Source: Saccharicrinis fermentans DSM 9555 = JCM 21142
GTDB taxonomy: Bacteria > Bacteroidota > Bacteroidia > Bacteroidales > Marinilabiliaceae
Assembly: GCF_000517085.1 (NCBI RefSeq)
Contig: NZ_KI912107.1
Coordinates: forward strand, 2,347,618 to 2,411,617
Direction of reading: 5' to 3'
Length of the DNA: 64,000 nucleotides
Position numbers and translations under genes: made by a program. This document shows, in pieces, positions 22,471 to 32,196 of the stretch (position 1 is its first letter; each line of letters opens with the position of its first letter). The notes under the pieces are model-generated. The model searched no databases and was not told the DNA's origin. It saw nothing but the letters and a program-made list of their open reading frames with translations.

Positions 22471-24105
22471 TTATTTTCTTTCCAACTCTGTGAGATGCGC
22501 CATTTTTTTCGTACTTAAAAAACTCTTGATATCTCCCAAATGTGCCTTTACACGCTTATTTCCAAACTCATACACCTTATCCACTAGTCCATCCAGAAAA
22601 TCACGATCGTGGGAGACCAATATTAAAGTACCATCAAAGGCTTTCAATGCATCCTTCAGCACATCTTTTGTTTTCATATCCAAATGATTGGTAGGCTCAT
22701 CTAATATAAGCAAGTTGACAGGCTCCAGCAGCAGTTTAATCATCGCCAACCTTGTCCGTTCACCACCAGACAACACCTTCACTTTTTTTGTAGACTGCTC
22801 CCCACCAAACATAAAAGCGCCTAACAAATCTTTGATTTTATTACGAATATCTCCCCGGGCTACATCATCTATAGTTTGAAACACAGTTAGATTCTCATCC
22901 AACAATGATGCCTGATTTTGGGCAAAATAACCAATCTGAGTATTATGCCCTAAGTTAAGCTCCCCATCATAATCAATTTGCTTCATAATGGCTTTAATCA
23001 AGGTAGACTTACCCTCTCCGTTTCGTCCAACGAAGGCTATTTTCTCACCCCTTTCCACGGTAAATGAAGCATTGGCAAACACCAAATAATCACCATAACA
23101 CTTACTAACTTCATTGGCAATCAAGGGATAATTACCCGACCTAGGGGCTGGAGGAAATTTCAAACGTAATGAAGAATGATCCTCCTCATCTACTTCCACC
23201 CTTTCCAACTTCTCCAACATTTTAACCCTACTTTGAACTTGCAAAGTTTTAGAATAGGTACCTTTAAAACGCTCAATAAAAGCCTCATTATCGGCTATCA
23301 TTTTTTGCTGTTCCTCAAATGCCTTCAACTGATGTACCCTCCGCTCCTGTCTTAATACCAGATATTTTGAATAGTTGACTTTATAATCATATATCCGCCC
23401 CATGGTAACTTCAATGGTACGCGTAGTTATATTATCAACAAAGGCTCTATCATGCGAAATTATCACCACGGCTTTTCCGCAGTGAATCAGAAAATCCTCC
23501 AACCATCCAATAGAATCAATATCAAGGTGATTGGTTGGCTCATCCAACAATATCAGATGTGGTTTTCTTAGTAATATTTTAGCCAGCTCAATACGCATTC
23601 TCCATCCTCCACTAAATTCGCTGGTAGGCCGATTAAAATCCTCACGTTCAAAACCCAAGCCTAACAAAACCTTCTCTACTTCCGCATCAAAATTGGTTTC
23701 CTCAATAGAATAAAACTTATCACTCAAGGTCGACACCTCCTCTATCAATGCATAATAACTATCTGACTCATAGTCAGTACGCACCTCCAACTGTTGATTT
23801 AGTTCAGCTATCTGTTTTTCCATTGTCATGATCTCCGAGAAAGCTTGCGATGCCTCCTCAAAAACACTACGTGTATCTTCCGTCATTAAATGCTGAGGAA
23901 GATAAGCCACCACCTTGTCCTTAGGCACAGAAACACGTCCTTTATTGGCTTCGCGCACGCCAGCAAGAATCTTCAACAAAGTCGATTTACCGCCCCCATT
24001 CTTTCCCATTAGGGCTATCCTATCTTTCTCGTTAATAACAAAGGAAATATTCTTAAAAAGGGTAGTAGCACCAAACTCCACCGTTAAGCCATCAATTGAG
24101 ATCAT
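22471..24105 (-). CDS. ABC-F family ATPase
   Basis: A 544-residue soluble protein with two ABC ATPase domains and no membrane segments. Walker A motifs are GKNGGGKST (about 35) and GRNGEGKST (about 350). Signature motifs are FSGGW and LSGGE, and Walker B motifs are both LLDEPTNHLD-like. The charged helical linker of about 80 residues between the domains is the P-site tRNA interaction motif region of ABC-F translation factors (EttA/YbiT/Uup group). It probably acts on stalled or initiating ribosomes. It sits downstream of truA, 56 bases apart, and may be co-transcribed with rimO-truA. Confidence 0.92.
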   Translation of the reverse strand: MISIDGLTVEFGATTLFKNISFVINEKDRIALMGKNGGGKSTLLKILAGVREANKGRVSVPKDKVVAYLPQHLMTEDTRSVFEEASQAFSEIMTMEKQIAELNQQLEVRTDYESDSYYALIEEVSTLSDKFYSIEETNFDAEVEKVLLGLGFEREDFNRPTSEFSGGWRMRIELAKILLRKPHLILLDEPTNHLDIDSIGWLEDFLIHCGKAVVIISHDRAFVDNITTRTIEVTMGRIYDYKVNYSKYLVLRQERRVHQLKAFEEQQKMIADNEAFIERFKGTYSKTLQVQSRVKMLEKLERVEVDEEDHSSLRLKFPPAPRSGNYPLIANEVSKCYGDYLVFANASFTVERGEKIAFVGRNGEGKSTLIKAIMKQIDYDGELNLGHNTQIGYFAQNQASLLDENLTVFQTIDDVARGDIRNKIKDLLGAFMFGGEQSTKKVKVLSGGERTRLAMIKLLLEPVNLLILDEPTNHLDMKTKDVLKDALKAFDGTLILVSHDRDFLDGLVDKVYEFGNKRVKAHLGDIKSFLSTKKMAHLTELERK

Positions 24106-24161
24106 TATCAGATTTTATTTTTGCGCTGCAAAGATAAAAATATAGCCAACAGAAAAAAGTA

Positions 24162-24938
24162 TTATAAACAACAAACACGTTGATGTTTGGGAATAAACAA
24201 TGCTTCGGGGTAATCCACCCCAACCAAATAAAGTCCATGGGCTGGCGCCGATGTTCCTGCCAGTCCTCTATCCTTTGCTTCAATGATCTCACAAAACCTT
24301 TGCAGACTAATCTTTTCCTGCCCAACCTCTAACAAAGTTCCTACAATAGCACGCACCATATTCCGTAAAAAACGGTCAGCACTAATCGCAAACACCCATC
24401 GATCACTCTTCTGCTCCCAAATAGCTTTTGTAATTTTACAGTTATTGGTTTTTACATCGGTATGCAACTTACTAAAGCTTGTAAAGTCAGTATAATCCAA
24501 CAGGACCTGAGCTGCCTCATTCATTTTCGAAAAATCAATTCCTTTGTCCAAATAGTAAGCAGACTCCTGTAAAAAAGGATTCTTTTGTGTCACCAAGTGA
24601 TATTCATAGCTACGGTTTATGGCTGAGAAACGACTATGCGTTTGCTCATCCACCTGCGTCATGGAATAAACCGCAATATCCCTAGGCAAAAAACGATTGA
24701 GCTTATAACAAAACTGTTCCGTACCTAAGGGCAACTTTTCGCTCTCAAAATGAGCCACAAAATAAGATGCGTGCACGCCTGTATCAGTGCGACCACACCC
24801 CACTATATTTATTTCCTGGCCAAGCATTTTACCTACACAGGTATTCAATACCTCTTGCACCGTAATGGCATTGGGCTGTATCTGCCAGCCATGATAGTTT
24901 TTACCCCTATAAGCCAGCTCCATAAAAAATCTTGCCAT
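24162..24938 (-). CDS. truA: tRNA pseudouridine38-40 synthase
   Basis: A 258-residue TruA that isomerises uridines 38-40 in the tRNA anticodon stem. The catalytic aspartate is Asp52 in GCGRTDTGVHA. The C-terminal FLRNMVRAIVGTLLEVG and GTSAPAHGLYLVGVDYP motifs are intact. It starts 5 bases after the rimO stop, indicating a rimO-truA operon. Confidence 0.96.
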   Translation of the reverse strand: MARFFMELAYRGKNYHGWQIQPNAITVQEVLNTCVGKMLGQEINIVGCGRTDTGVHASYFVAHFESEKLPLGTEQFCYKLNRFLPRDIAVYSMTQVDEQTHSRFSAINRSYEYHLVTQKNPFLQESAYYLDKGIDFSKMNEAAQVLLDYTDFTSFSKLHTDVKTNNCKITKAIWEQKSDRWVFAISADRFLRNMVRAIVGTLLEVGQEKISLQRFCEIIEAKDRGLAGTSAPAHGLYLVGVDYPEALFIPKHQRVCCL

Positions 24939-24943
24939 ACAAT

Positions 24944-26242
24944 TTAATCCTTGGATAATTCACCAAAAAGGTCATAGGATTCTGCACCGGTAATCTTGAC
25001 CTTATAAAACGTTCCCACTTCAGCCTTGTTCCCTTCAATGGGAATTAATACTTCCGGATCAACCTCCGGCGAGTCAAACTCAGTTCTTCCCACATAATAA
25101 TCATCCTCCTTGCGATCGATAATCACCTTCATTGTATTACCTACTTTAGCCTCATTGATTTCACGGCTAATTTGTTCCTGAGCTTCCATGATGGCATCAG
25201 CTCTTTCCTGCTTCAATTCCTGTGGGACATCATCCTTATAGTTACGATAAGCATGCGTATCCTCCTCATGAGAATAAGGAAATACCCCCAGACGTTCAAA
25301 GCGCATCTCCTTCACGAATGCCAACATCTCCTTGAAATCCTGTTCTGTTTCACCAGGATGTCCTGTGATCATCGTTGTTCTTAAATGAATCCCCGGAACA
25401 TCTTTTCGCATACGCTCTATCAACTTATAGGTTTCTGCTTTAGACACATTACGGCGCATAATCTGCAACATATGATCACTCACATGCTGCAAGGCTATAT
25501 CTAAATAATTACACACATTAGGATGCTCGTTCATCACCTTTAGCAAATTATAAGGAAAGCCAGCTGGATAAGCATAATGAAGCCTTACCCAATCAATCCC
25601 GTCCACATCAGCCACCTGATGCACCAATTCAGCCAAACGCATTTGCTTATAAATATCCAGACCATAAAACGACAAATCCTGCGCAATGACCTGTAACTCT
25701 TTAACACCCTGTGCAGCCAATCCTTCGGCCTCTTGTATCAATTGCTCCATGGGTTTAGAACGATGCTTACCAGTGATCAGCGGAATAGCACAATAAGAAC
25801 AAGAACGATTACACCCTTCTGATATTTTAAAATAAGCATAATGTCCCGGTGTGGTCAGACTGCGCTCATTGATCAGATCAGCCCGATAGGTTTGTCCCAA
25901 GTCTTCCACAATCTGCTTCCAATCGAACTTACCATAAATAGCATCAACTTCAGGTAGTTCTTCCTTAAGTTGTTGAGAGTATCGTTCCGAGAGACAGCCC
26001 ATCACAAAGAGCTTTTTAACCTTTCCTCTTTTTTTGGCTTCCACAAAATTCAAGATTGTCTCAATGGACTCCTCTTTGGCATCTCCAATAAAACCGCAGG
26101 TATTAATGATAGCAATATCCCCCTTTGGTGACGGCGAATCATGTGCAACAGAGAATCCTCCTGCTTCAAACTGTTTAATTAAGGATTCTGAATCCACTAA
26201 ATTCTTCGAGCATCCCAAGGTAACAACATCAATCTTTTTCAT
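24944..26242 (-). CDS. rimO: Ribosomal protein S12 methylthiotransferase
   Basis: A 432-residue radical SAM methylthiotransferase that modifies an aspartate of ribosomal protein S12. The N-terminal cluster cysteines are Cys11, Cys49 and Cys83 (TLGCSKN, INTCGF, VMGCLSERY). The radical SAM cluster is Cys144-x3-Cys148-x2-Cys151 in SEGCNRSCSYC. A C-terminal TRAM domain (about 365-430, ending GAESYDLFGEL) binds substrate. The start LGCSKNLVDSE context distinguishes RimO from MiaB. Confidence 0.95.
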   Translation of the reverse strand: MKKIDVVTLGCSKNLVDSESLIKQFEAGGFSVAHDSPSPKGDIAIINTCGFIGDAKEESIETILNFVEAKKRGKVKKLFVMGCLSERYSQQLKEELPEVDAIYGKFDWKQIVEDLGQTYRADLINERSLTTPGHYAYFKISEGCNRSCSYCAIPLITGKHRSKPMEQLIQEAEGLAAQGVKELQVIAQDLSFYGLDIYKQMRLAELVHQVADVDGIDWVRLHYAYPAGFPYNLLKVMNEHPNVCNYLDIALQHVSDHMLQIMRRNVSKAETYKLIERMRKDVPGIHLRTTMITGHPGETEQDFKEMLAFVKEMRFERLGVFPYSHEEDTHAYRNYKDDVPQELKQERADAIMEAQEQISREINEAKVGNTMKVIIDRKEDDYYVGRTEFDSPEVDPEVLIPIEGNKAEVGTFYKVKITGAESYDLFGELSKD

Positions 26243-26420
26243 ACTTTCTATAAACTATCAAATTAAAGAGAAAAGATTACACGAATCATACTTCCCATAC
26301 ACTATTCCTTCGCCAATTAGCGAGGTAAAATTACAGAATAAACCACATCTAGCTCTGAATACCCTACTTTTTTTTCAGCGCATCATAATTATTCAAAGAC
26401 ACTCAGTAATTTTTCAGCTA

Positions 26421-26454
26421 AAAAACAAAAGGCCACCTTCATAACAGGTAGCCC
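26421..26454 (-). terminator. Terminator of ftsY
   Basis: On the reverse strand GGCTACCT pairs with the GGTGGCC region around a short loop, followed by TTTTGTTTTT. It lies about 25 bases past the ftsY stop. Confidence 0.7.
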
Positions 26455-26477
26455 AACATATGGTTCTAAATAAAGCG

Positions 26478-27428
26478 CTAATTAAATAGAGAATCCACAA
26501 ACTCTGTGCGATTAAACACTTGTAAATCATCAATGCCCTCTCCAATCCCAATATACTTAACCGGGATATGAAATTGATCAGACACACCAATTACCACGCC
26601 TCCCTTGGCTGTTCCATCCAGTTTAGTAATAACCAAGGCATTCACTTCTGTAGCCTTGGTAAATTCTTTGGCTTGTTCAAAAGCATTTTGACCAGTAGAC
26701 CCGTCCAACACCAAGATAATTTCATTGGGAGTATCAGGCACTACCTTTTGCATTACCTTTTTCACCTTTGTGAGTTCATTCATCAGGTTCACCTTATTAT
26801 GAAGTCGTCCTGCCGTATCAATAATCACCACGTCAGCCCCTTGTTTTTTTGCCGACGCCAAAGTATCAAAAGCCACTGATGCAGGATCAGATCCCATGTT
26901 TTGACGAATTAGCGGAACATCAACTCTATCGGCCCACACCTGAAGTTGCTCAATAGCTGCGGCTCTAAAAGTATCGGCAGCTCCCAACACCACCTTTTTA
27001 CCAGCCGACTTAAACTTATGCGCTAATTTACCGATGGTAGTTGTTTTACCCACACCATTCACTCCAACAACCATTATCACATAAGGAAATTCGCTTTTGG
27101 GAAGTTCAAAATCACCTTCGCCATCCACCTGATTTTCAGATAATAGCTCTACAATCTCCTCCTTAAGAATTTTATTTAATTCGGAAGTACTCAAAAACTT
27201 GTCTTTGGCCACCCGTTCTTCAATACGTTCAATAATCTTCAATGTGGTATCCACACCCACATCCGAAGATATCAGAACCTCCTCCAGCTCGTCCAAAACA
27301 ACATCGTCCACTTTTGAGCGCCCCGCAACGGCACGCGTAAGTTTCTTAAATACACTCTCTTTGGTTTTAGCTAAACCTTTATCGAGACTTTCTTTTTTCT
27401 CTTTTGTAAAACTTCCGAATAATCCCAT
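26478..27428 (-). CDS. ftsY: Signal recognition particle receptor FtsY
   Basis: A 316-residue SRP GTPase that receives ribosome-nascent-chain-SRP complexes at the inner membrane. N helical bundle (about 1-90) and G domain motifs are present: GVNGVGKTTTIGKL (P-loop), DTFRAAAIEQL, DTAGR, TKLDGTAKGG and the closing GIGEGIDDLQVF. It lacks the long acidic A domain of E. coli FtsY, which is normal for Bacteroidota. It lies 206 bases downstream of the DUF4295 gene, with a terminator in between. Confidence 0.96.
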   Translation of the reverse strand: MGLFGSFTKEKKESLDKGLAKTKESVFKKLTRAVAGRSKVDDVVLDELEEVLISSDVGVDTTLKIIERIEERVAKDKFLSTSELNKILKEEIVELLSENQVDGEGDFELPKSEFPYVIMVVGVNGVGKTTTIGKLAHKFKSAGKKVVLGAADTFRAAAIEQLQVWADRVDVPLIRQNMGSDPASVAFDTLASAKKQGADVVIIDTAGRLHNKVNLMNELTKVKKVMQKVVPDTPNEIILVLDGSTGQNAFEQAKEFTKATEVNALVITKLDGTAKGGVVIGVSDQFHIPVKYIGIGEGIDDLQVFNRTEFVDSLFN

Positions 27429-27570
27429 TTCTTATTTTCTAAAATAGACAACTACTATATGTTCTATGGGAAGAATGGTTACCCACCACTTTTACAATGA
27501 ACAACCGTAGCATTGTAAAATGAACAAGTTAAAAGTAAAAAAAATATGCATACATAACTGCATATACACA

Positions 27571-27606
27571 AAAAAGCTTCCTTTTTTAAATAAAGGAAGC
27601 TCTTTT
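27571..27606 (-). terminator. Terminator of the L28-L33-DUF4295 operon
   Basis: AGCTTCCTTT (27575-27584) pairs with AAAGGAAGCT (27592-27601). Read leftward, it is followed by a T-run. It lies about 30 bases past the DUF4295 stop and before ftsY. Confidence 0.85.
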
Positions 27607-27634
27607 GATAAAAATGTCTTCTGCCTGGGCAAAA

Positions 27635-27787
27635 TTATTTTTTGAAAAAATCTTTTACTTCTTCATTGGTTACTATCTCTTCTCTAAAAGAGTAAGCACC
27701 GGTTTTAGGCGACTTAACCATTTTAATCACTTTAGTGTGACCTTTACCGCCTCCTTTTTGTAATGTTGCTACTGCTTTCTTAGCCAT
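27635..27787 (-). CDS. DUF4295 small basic protein
   Basis: A 50-residue lysine-rich protein beginning MAKKAVATLQKGGGKGHTKV and ending VKDFFKK. It is a member of DUF4295, found in Bacteroidota directly after rpmG. The location, size and charge suggest a ribosome-associated protein, but the function is not established. It starts 11 bases after the L33 stop. Confidence 0.93.
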   Translation of the reverse strand: MAKKAVATLQKGGGKGHTKVIKMVKSPKTGAYSFREEIVTNEEVKDFFKK

Positions 27788-27798
27788 GATACAAAGAT

Positions 27799-27987
27799 TT
27801 ATTTAATTTCTCTATGTATAGTATAACGCTTCAATATAGGGTTATACTTTTTCAATTCAACTCTATCCGGAGTGTTTTTTCTGTTCTTAACAGTGATGTA
27901 ACGACTGGTTCCAGCCATTCCACTCTCCTTATGCTCAGTACACTCAAGTATTACCTGAATGCGATTTCCTTTTGATTTCTTAGCCAT
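27799..27987 (-). CDS. rpmG: 50S ribosomal protein L33
   Basis: A 62-residue L33 with the family segments [11 protein letters not shown] and [13 protein letters not shown]. The zinc-binding CxxC pairs of some L33 proteins are absent (a single Cys in LECTEH), so this is the zinc-independent form. It lies between rpmB (12 bases upstream) and the DUF4295 gene. Confidence 0.97.
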   Translation of the reverse strand: MAKKSKGNRIQVILECTEHKESGMAGTSRYITVKNRKNTPDRVELKKYNPILKRYTIHREIK

Positions 27988-27999
27988 TTCTTAATCCTC

Positions 28000-28242
28000 T
28001 TAAAATTTAGTTATAAAACCTTTTTCTTGTGCGGATTTCAAAGCAGCATATAAACCAACCTTGTTGATCATTCTAAGCCCAGAAGCCGAAACCCTTAGGT
28101 CTACCCAACGCTCCTCTTCCACTAGGAAGAATCGTTTCTTAAATAGATTTACATCAAATCTTCTTTTGGTTCTCCTTTTGGAGTGGGAAACATTGTTCCC
28201 TACTAAGAACCTTTTTCCAGTTATCTGACAAACTCTTGACAT
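28000..28242 (-). CDS. rpmB: 50S ribosomal protein L28
   Basis: An 80-residue L28 starting [20 protein letters not shown], with the conserved [15 protein letters not shown] core and C-terminal [13 protein letters not shown]. It is the first gene of the L28-L33-DUF4295 operon and is preceded by a recognisable promoter. Confidence 0.97.
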   Translation of the reverse strand: MSRVCQITGKRFLVGNNVSHSKRRTKRRFDVNLFKKRFFLVEEERWVDLRVSASGLRMINKVGLYAALKSAQEKGFITKF

Positions 28243-28282
28243 CTTTATACCGTTTTTTCGGATACATTTTTCAAACAGGGTG

Positions 28283-28314
28283 CAAAATAACTATTTTTTA
28301 TTGTAAATAACAAA
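28283..28314 (-). promoter_or_regulatory. Promoter of the rpmB operon
   Basis: On the reverse strand TTTG (28314-28311), a 20-base spacer and TTATTTTG (28290-28283) fit the Bacteroidota -33/-7 promoter with one mismatch. It ends about 40 bases before the rpmB ATG. Confidence 0.55.
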
Positions 28315-28386
28315 TTTACACCAACAAAAAGCATATATTTTTCACACTTAATTATATAATTCCTTCACTAATTAACTACAAAATGA

Positions 28387-29634
28387 TCAGCTCAAATCCT
28401 CTTCCACCATCTTTTTAAGCATTACTAAGGCCATTTCTGTTGTGCGCATAATATTTCGTTCCCGAATATAACCAAAGCTATAACACTGACTCACCACCCT
28501 TTGCGGACCAGCCACAGCTATCCAAATAGTGCCCACAGGCTTTTCTGGAGTACCTCCATCAGGTCCTGCAATACCCGAGGTAGCTACAGCATAGTCTGTT
28601 CCTAAATTATACCTGGCTCCCATAGCCATTTGCTCTACCACTTCTTTACTTACAGCCCCAAAATCTTTTAATGATTTCTCTTTTACAGCAAGCATGCCCA
28701 TCTTTACATCGTTATGATAAGCAACAACGCTACCTCTAAAATAACTGGAACTACCAGGATACATAGTAATTTGATGTGCAATATTTCCTCCCGTACAACT
28801 TTCAGCCGACGACAAAGTTAATTTATGTTTATTAAAAAGAGAGGCCAACAACTGCACCGTTGCCACATCATCATAACCTAAAATGGCATCCCCAACAATA
28901 CCTTTCAATTGTTCAATAAGCAAAAGGATCGCTCCCTCTATTTTCTCCTTATCACTTCCTCTACCCGTAAATCGAAGACGTATCCTACCGGGAGCAGGCA
29001 AATAAGCCAGTTTCACAAAGTCAGGAATACTACGCTCAAAATCCACCAACATCTCGGCCAATACCGCCTCAGGAATATTATGAATAAGCACTGTACGATG
29101 CACAATAACACCCGTATCACACCGTGCAACCAATCGGGGTAATATTTCTGTTTTCATCGCATGCTTCATTTCTGATGGAACCCCCGGCATAGACACAAAA
29201 ATAGTACCCGCATCCTCAAACCACATGATAGGTGCCGTCCCTACGGGATTTCGAATTACCTGACAATTACCGGGCACCATAGCCTGCTGACGATTAAAAT
29301 CATTGATATCCTTTACCCGTCCTGTCAAAAAGTGCTTAACATCTTCCAACACCTGTTCATTAAACACCAATTGACTATTGAAATATTTACACATGGTCGT
29401 TTTGGTAATATCATCCTTTGTTGGCCCCAAACCACCAGTTATAAGCACCACATCTGCTCTTTTCGATGTCTCTCGTAAAACATTTAAAATCTCATTCTCA
29501 TCATCACCAATAGAGTTAATACGAGTCAACTCAAGCCCCACTTCATTTAGTTGTTTGCCCATCCATGCCGAGTTAGTATCCACCACTTGACCGATGAGCA
29601 ACTCATCTCCTATTGTAACTATTTCTATTTTCAT
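28387..29634 (-). CDS. cinA: CinA family protein, nicotinamide-nucleotide amidase
   Basis: A 415-residue two-domain CinA. The N-terminal MoCF-like domain (about 1-165; GDELLIGQVVDTNS, TGGLGPTKDD) has ADP-ribose pyrophosphatase activity in characterised members. The C-terminal domain (about 260-412; SSAESCTGGNIAH, ATSGIAGPDGGTPEKPVGT) deamidates nicotinamide mononucleotide in pyridine-nucleotide salvage. Both are complete. It is leftward and lies downstream of the M48 gene. Confidence 0.94.
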   Translation of the reverse strand: MKIEIVTIGDELLIGQVVDTNSAWMGKQLNEVGLELTRINSIGDDENEILNVLRETSKRADVVLITGGLGPTKDDITKTTMCKYFNSQLVFNEQVLEDVKHFLTGRVKDINDFNRQQAMVPGNCQVIRNPVGTAPIMWFEDAGTIFVSMPGVPSEMKHAMKTEILPRLVARCDTGVIVHRTVLIHNIPEAVLAEMLVDFERSIPDFVKLAYLPAPGRIRLRFTGRGSDKEKIEGAILLLIEQLKGIVGDAILGYDDVATVQLLASLFNKHKLTLSSAESCTGGNIAHQITMYPGSSSYFRGSVVAYHNDVKMGMLAVKEKSLKDFGAVSKEVVEQMAMGARYNLGTDYAVATSGIAGPDGGTPEKPVGTIWIAVAGPQRVVSQCYSFGYIRERNIMRTTEMALVMLKKMVEEDLS

Positions 29635-29678
29635 TATATATCAAAAATATCGTTATACATTCAGCACAGTTCTTTCCA

Positions 29679-30914
29679 TTAACTATACTTGTTCAAGGCC
29701 TTTATCCGGGATAACAAGGGAGGATGAGAATAATGAAAAAACACAAACCAAGGATGTGGAGTAAGATTACTCAAAGCATTTACTGAAATCGTTTTTAATG
29801 CCTTTATCAAAGATTCTGCATTGTGATATTTAGCCGCAAAAGCATCTGCTTCATATTCATTTTTACGGGAAATCAAAGTAGAAAACAAACCTGCAATACC
29901 GGAAATAGGACTATAGAGAATACCAAAAGCGATTAAACCGATATGAAAAGCAGGCTCTTGAACCCCCAATGCCTGAGAGAGTTCTGGCGAATACACAAAT
30001 AAAGCAAACACATACAACATAATCCCCGTTTGCATGATGCCACTGATCATTCCCCATAGAGTATGTTTCTTTTTGTAATGACCTATTTCGTGCGCCAGCA
30101 CACCTACAATCTCATCCACTTCCAAATCCTTCACCAAAGTATCATACAAAACAATTCGTTTTTTAGCGCCTAAACCACTAAAGAAAGCATTGGCTTTGGT
30201 ACTGCGCTTAGAGCCATCCATCATATAAATATTATCCAGTTTAAAGCCTACTTTTTCACAAAATGCCTGAATGGCTGTTTTTAATTCGCCATCCTCAAGC
30301 GGGGTTTGTTTATTGAACAAGGGCAATAACACAGAGGTGTAAAACATCGTCATTAAAAGCATAAAACAAGTCATCAACCCCCAAGCATACAGCCAAAACA
30401 AATCACCGGCCAGCTGAACAAACCACATGATCAATGCCAATATGCCGCCACCCAATATAGCTCCAATCAACATTGATTTAAACAAATCAAGCACAAATAT
30501 CTTAGGAGTGGTCTTATTAAACCCAAACCGCTCTTCAATCACAAATGTACTATACAAGGAAAAAGGAAGATTTAATAAAGCTGAACCAAGTCCCAGTGCA
30601 CCTAAAAATAAAATGGCCCTTAGAATTTCATGATCAGTAAAGTTTAAAACCCAACGATCTAACATGGAAAAACCCTGAAAAAACAACATCGCCAACACCA
30701 AAACAATACCATAGACCGATGTAAACCAACCATACCTATAATTGACCCTTGAATATTGTTGCTGCTTCGCATATTTGCTGGCATCATAAATACCTTCCAA
30801 TTCAGCAGGTACCTTATCACTCCATTGTGTTGTATTTAGATAAAGCAAAAAACGATCCCAAACGAACTCAATTACTATAAAAAAAACTATCAAATAAAAA
30901 ATTGGTGTATACAT
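29679..30914 (-). CDS. M48 family metalloprotease (Ste24/CAAX protease-like)
   Basis: A 411-residue integral membrane zinc protease of the Ste24 group. The zinc motif is His275-Glu276-x2-His279 (AHEIGHYKKKH), with the third ligand expected in RKNEYEADAFA. About seven hydrophobic segments surround it, including four before residue 200. The N-terminal peptidase M48_N domain (about 30-200) matches Ste24. It probably degrades misfolded membrane proteins, since prenylated substrates are not expected in bacteria. Confidence 0.93.
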   Translation of the reverse strand: MYTPIFYLIVFFIVIEFVWDRFLLYLNTTQWSDKVPAELEGIYDASKYAKQQQYSRVNYRYGWFTSVYGIVLVLAMLFFQGFSMLDRWVLNFTDHEILRAILFLGALGLGSALLNLPFSLYSTFVIEERFGFNKTTPKIFVLDLFKSMLIGAILGGGILALIMWFVQLAGDLFWLYAWGLMTCFMLLMTMFYTSVLLPLFNKQTPLEDGELKTAIQAFCEKVGFKLDNIYMMDGSKRSTKANAFFSGLGAKKRIVLYDTLVKDLEVDEIVGVLAHEIGHYKKKHTLWGMISGIMQTGIMLYVFALFVYSPELSQALGVQEPAFHIGLIAFGILYSPISGIAGLFSTLISRKNEYEADAFAAKYHNAESLIKALKTISVNALSNLTPHPWFVFFHYSHPPLLSRIKALNKYS

Positions 30915-31009
30915 AAAATAATTACATTATAAATAGAAATTCAAATTCCCACAACAACTTCGGTCTCTCATTAAATTCCTTATGAAGGTTCTAAAAGTAC
31001 CACAAAGGT

Positions 31010-31047
31010 AAAACAAAAGGGAATTTATTCAGTGAATAAATTCCCTT
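31010..31047 (-). terminator. Terminator after the TonB-domain gene
   Basis: A 14-bp stem AAGGGAATTTATTC / GAATAAATTCCCTT with a 3-base loop (31017-31047), followed leftward by TTTTGTTTT. Confidence 0.88.
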
Positions 31048-31073
31048 ATATGCGATGATTTATAATTTTTAAT

Positions 31074-31697
31074 CTAATACATCTGATAATCCCTAGGAGT
31101 ACCTCTTTTGGTTTCAACGACCAGTACGCCATTTTTAGCGTCCTCACCATACATCGCCACTGCCTTCTCTCCTTTAACAACCCGAATTGATTTTATATTG
31201 TAATACTCAACGGTTTTAATTCCCATTACTTTTTTATTATCAAGCACAAACAAGGGTGGTTGCCCCTTGGCATAAAATGGTTGTAATTGCTTTGACAAAT
31301 TCCTGTTGGCATCTGTCAAATAAAAGCCTACTGGAATAGTTACCTTACTCGCCACGGCTGTACCACCAACTTTTGCAGGCTTCCACTTCTTCATGCCCTC
31401 CACCAACCTAAGAGCTTCGTTATCAATGCTTTTCGTTAAGCCTTTTTCTACCTGCACATTATTCACGAGCCCCTTGCTTGTTACAACAAAAGAAACCAAC
31501 ACCTCACCTTCTGTTTCTTTCACCAAAGCATCCAGAGGATACGCAACATTCTTACGGATATATTTTTTAACATTCCCACCATATTTACCAAAAACAGGAA
31601 CCTTATCTACCGATGTATATACTTTTTCAGTCACCTGTGCCATTCCACCCCAGGAAAACATCAGTGCCATACTAAAAATAAAAACGAAGCTCTTCAT
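31074..31697 (-). CDS. TonB C-terminal domain protein with plug-like tail
   Basis: A 207-residue exported protein with a signal peptide (ending GMAQ). Residues about 40-110 form a TonB_C domain (EGEVLVSFVVTSKGLVNNV, then MKKWKPAKVGGTAV). The last 70 residues (IKTVEYYNIKSIRVVKGEKA, then YGEDAKNGVLVVETKRG) match the motif found in plug domains of TonB-dependent receptors. There is no inner-membrane anchor or Pro-rich spacer, so it is not a classical energy transducer. It is probably a periplasmic protein with a scaffolding or signalling role. Confidence 0.75.
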   Translation of the reverse strand: MKSFVFIFSMALMFSWGGMAQVTEKVYTSVDKVPVFGKYGGNVKKYIRKNVAYPLDALVKETEGEVLVSFVVTSKGLVNNVQVEKGLTKSIDNEALRLVEGMKKWKPAKVGGTAVASKVTIPVGFYLTDANRNLSKQLQPFYAKGQPPLFVLDNKKVMGIKTVEYYNIKSIRVVKGEKAVAMYGEDAKNGVLVVETKRGTPRDYQMY

Positions 31698-31895
31698 AAC
31701 AAATAGTATTGGTTTTTCCGAACAATCCTACTACAAAAATGATGCCCTGAACAACTTTTATCAACACTGCATTCCACTCATTTTCCTAACAATAGACCAA
31801 TCTTGTTCTTATCAACTCCAAACGCTTACATATTCTTACTACATCTCATCCTTACTGTCCAATGTAAAAATTCATCCCAACACCTGATTATAAAT

Positions 31896-32196
31896 CTATT
31901 TTGAACGATCCCTTAGTTGGTCTATTTTCGAAATCACACTACGAATATCCTCCATTGTATCCGGTTTACTTTGCCTATCTTTTCCAATTGAATGTTGGCT
32001 TACATTAGCAGAATCAGATTGAATGCTTTGTATATTACTTTTCTTTTTAGAGCGTATCTCAAAATCCGCTCCCGGATATATCCTCACCTTCTTCAAATCC
32101 ATCCACTTCTTCATACCTAACAAAATCAAATTTATCCAATAAATCCTTAAAGAACTTAACTTCGCTATCCTCTATTGTTACCTTAAAACTTTTCAT
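31896..32196 (-). pseudogene. Possible frameshifted small antitoxin-like gene
   Basis: Two overlapping leftward frames look like one broken gene. Frame 1 (32196-32059, 45 codons) begins MKSFKVTIEDSEVKFFKDLL, the start seen in small Bacteroidota antitoxin-like proteins, and stops early at GSGF. Frame 2 (32129-31896) supplies a charged, amphipathic C-terminus ending EDIRSVISKIDQLRDRSK. A single indel near 32060-32110 would join them. No toxin partner is adjacent. Alternatively, the two are unrelated small genes. Confidence is low because both are short. Confidence 0.4.
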
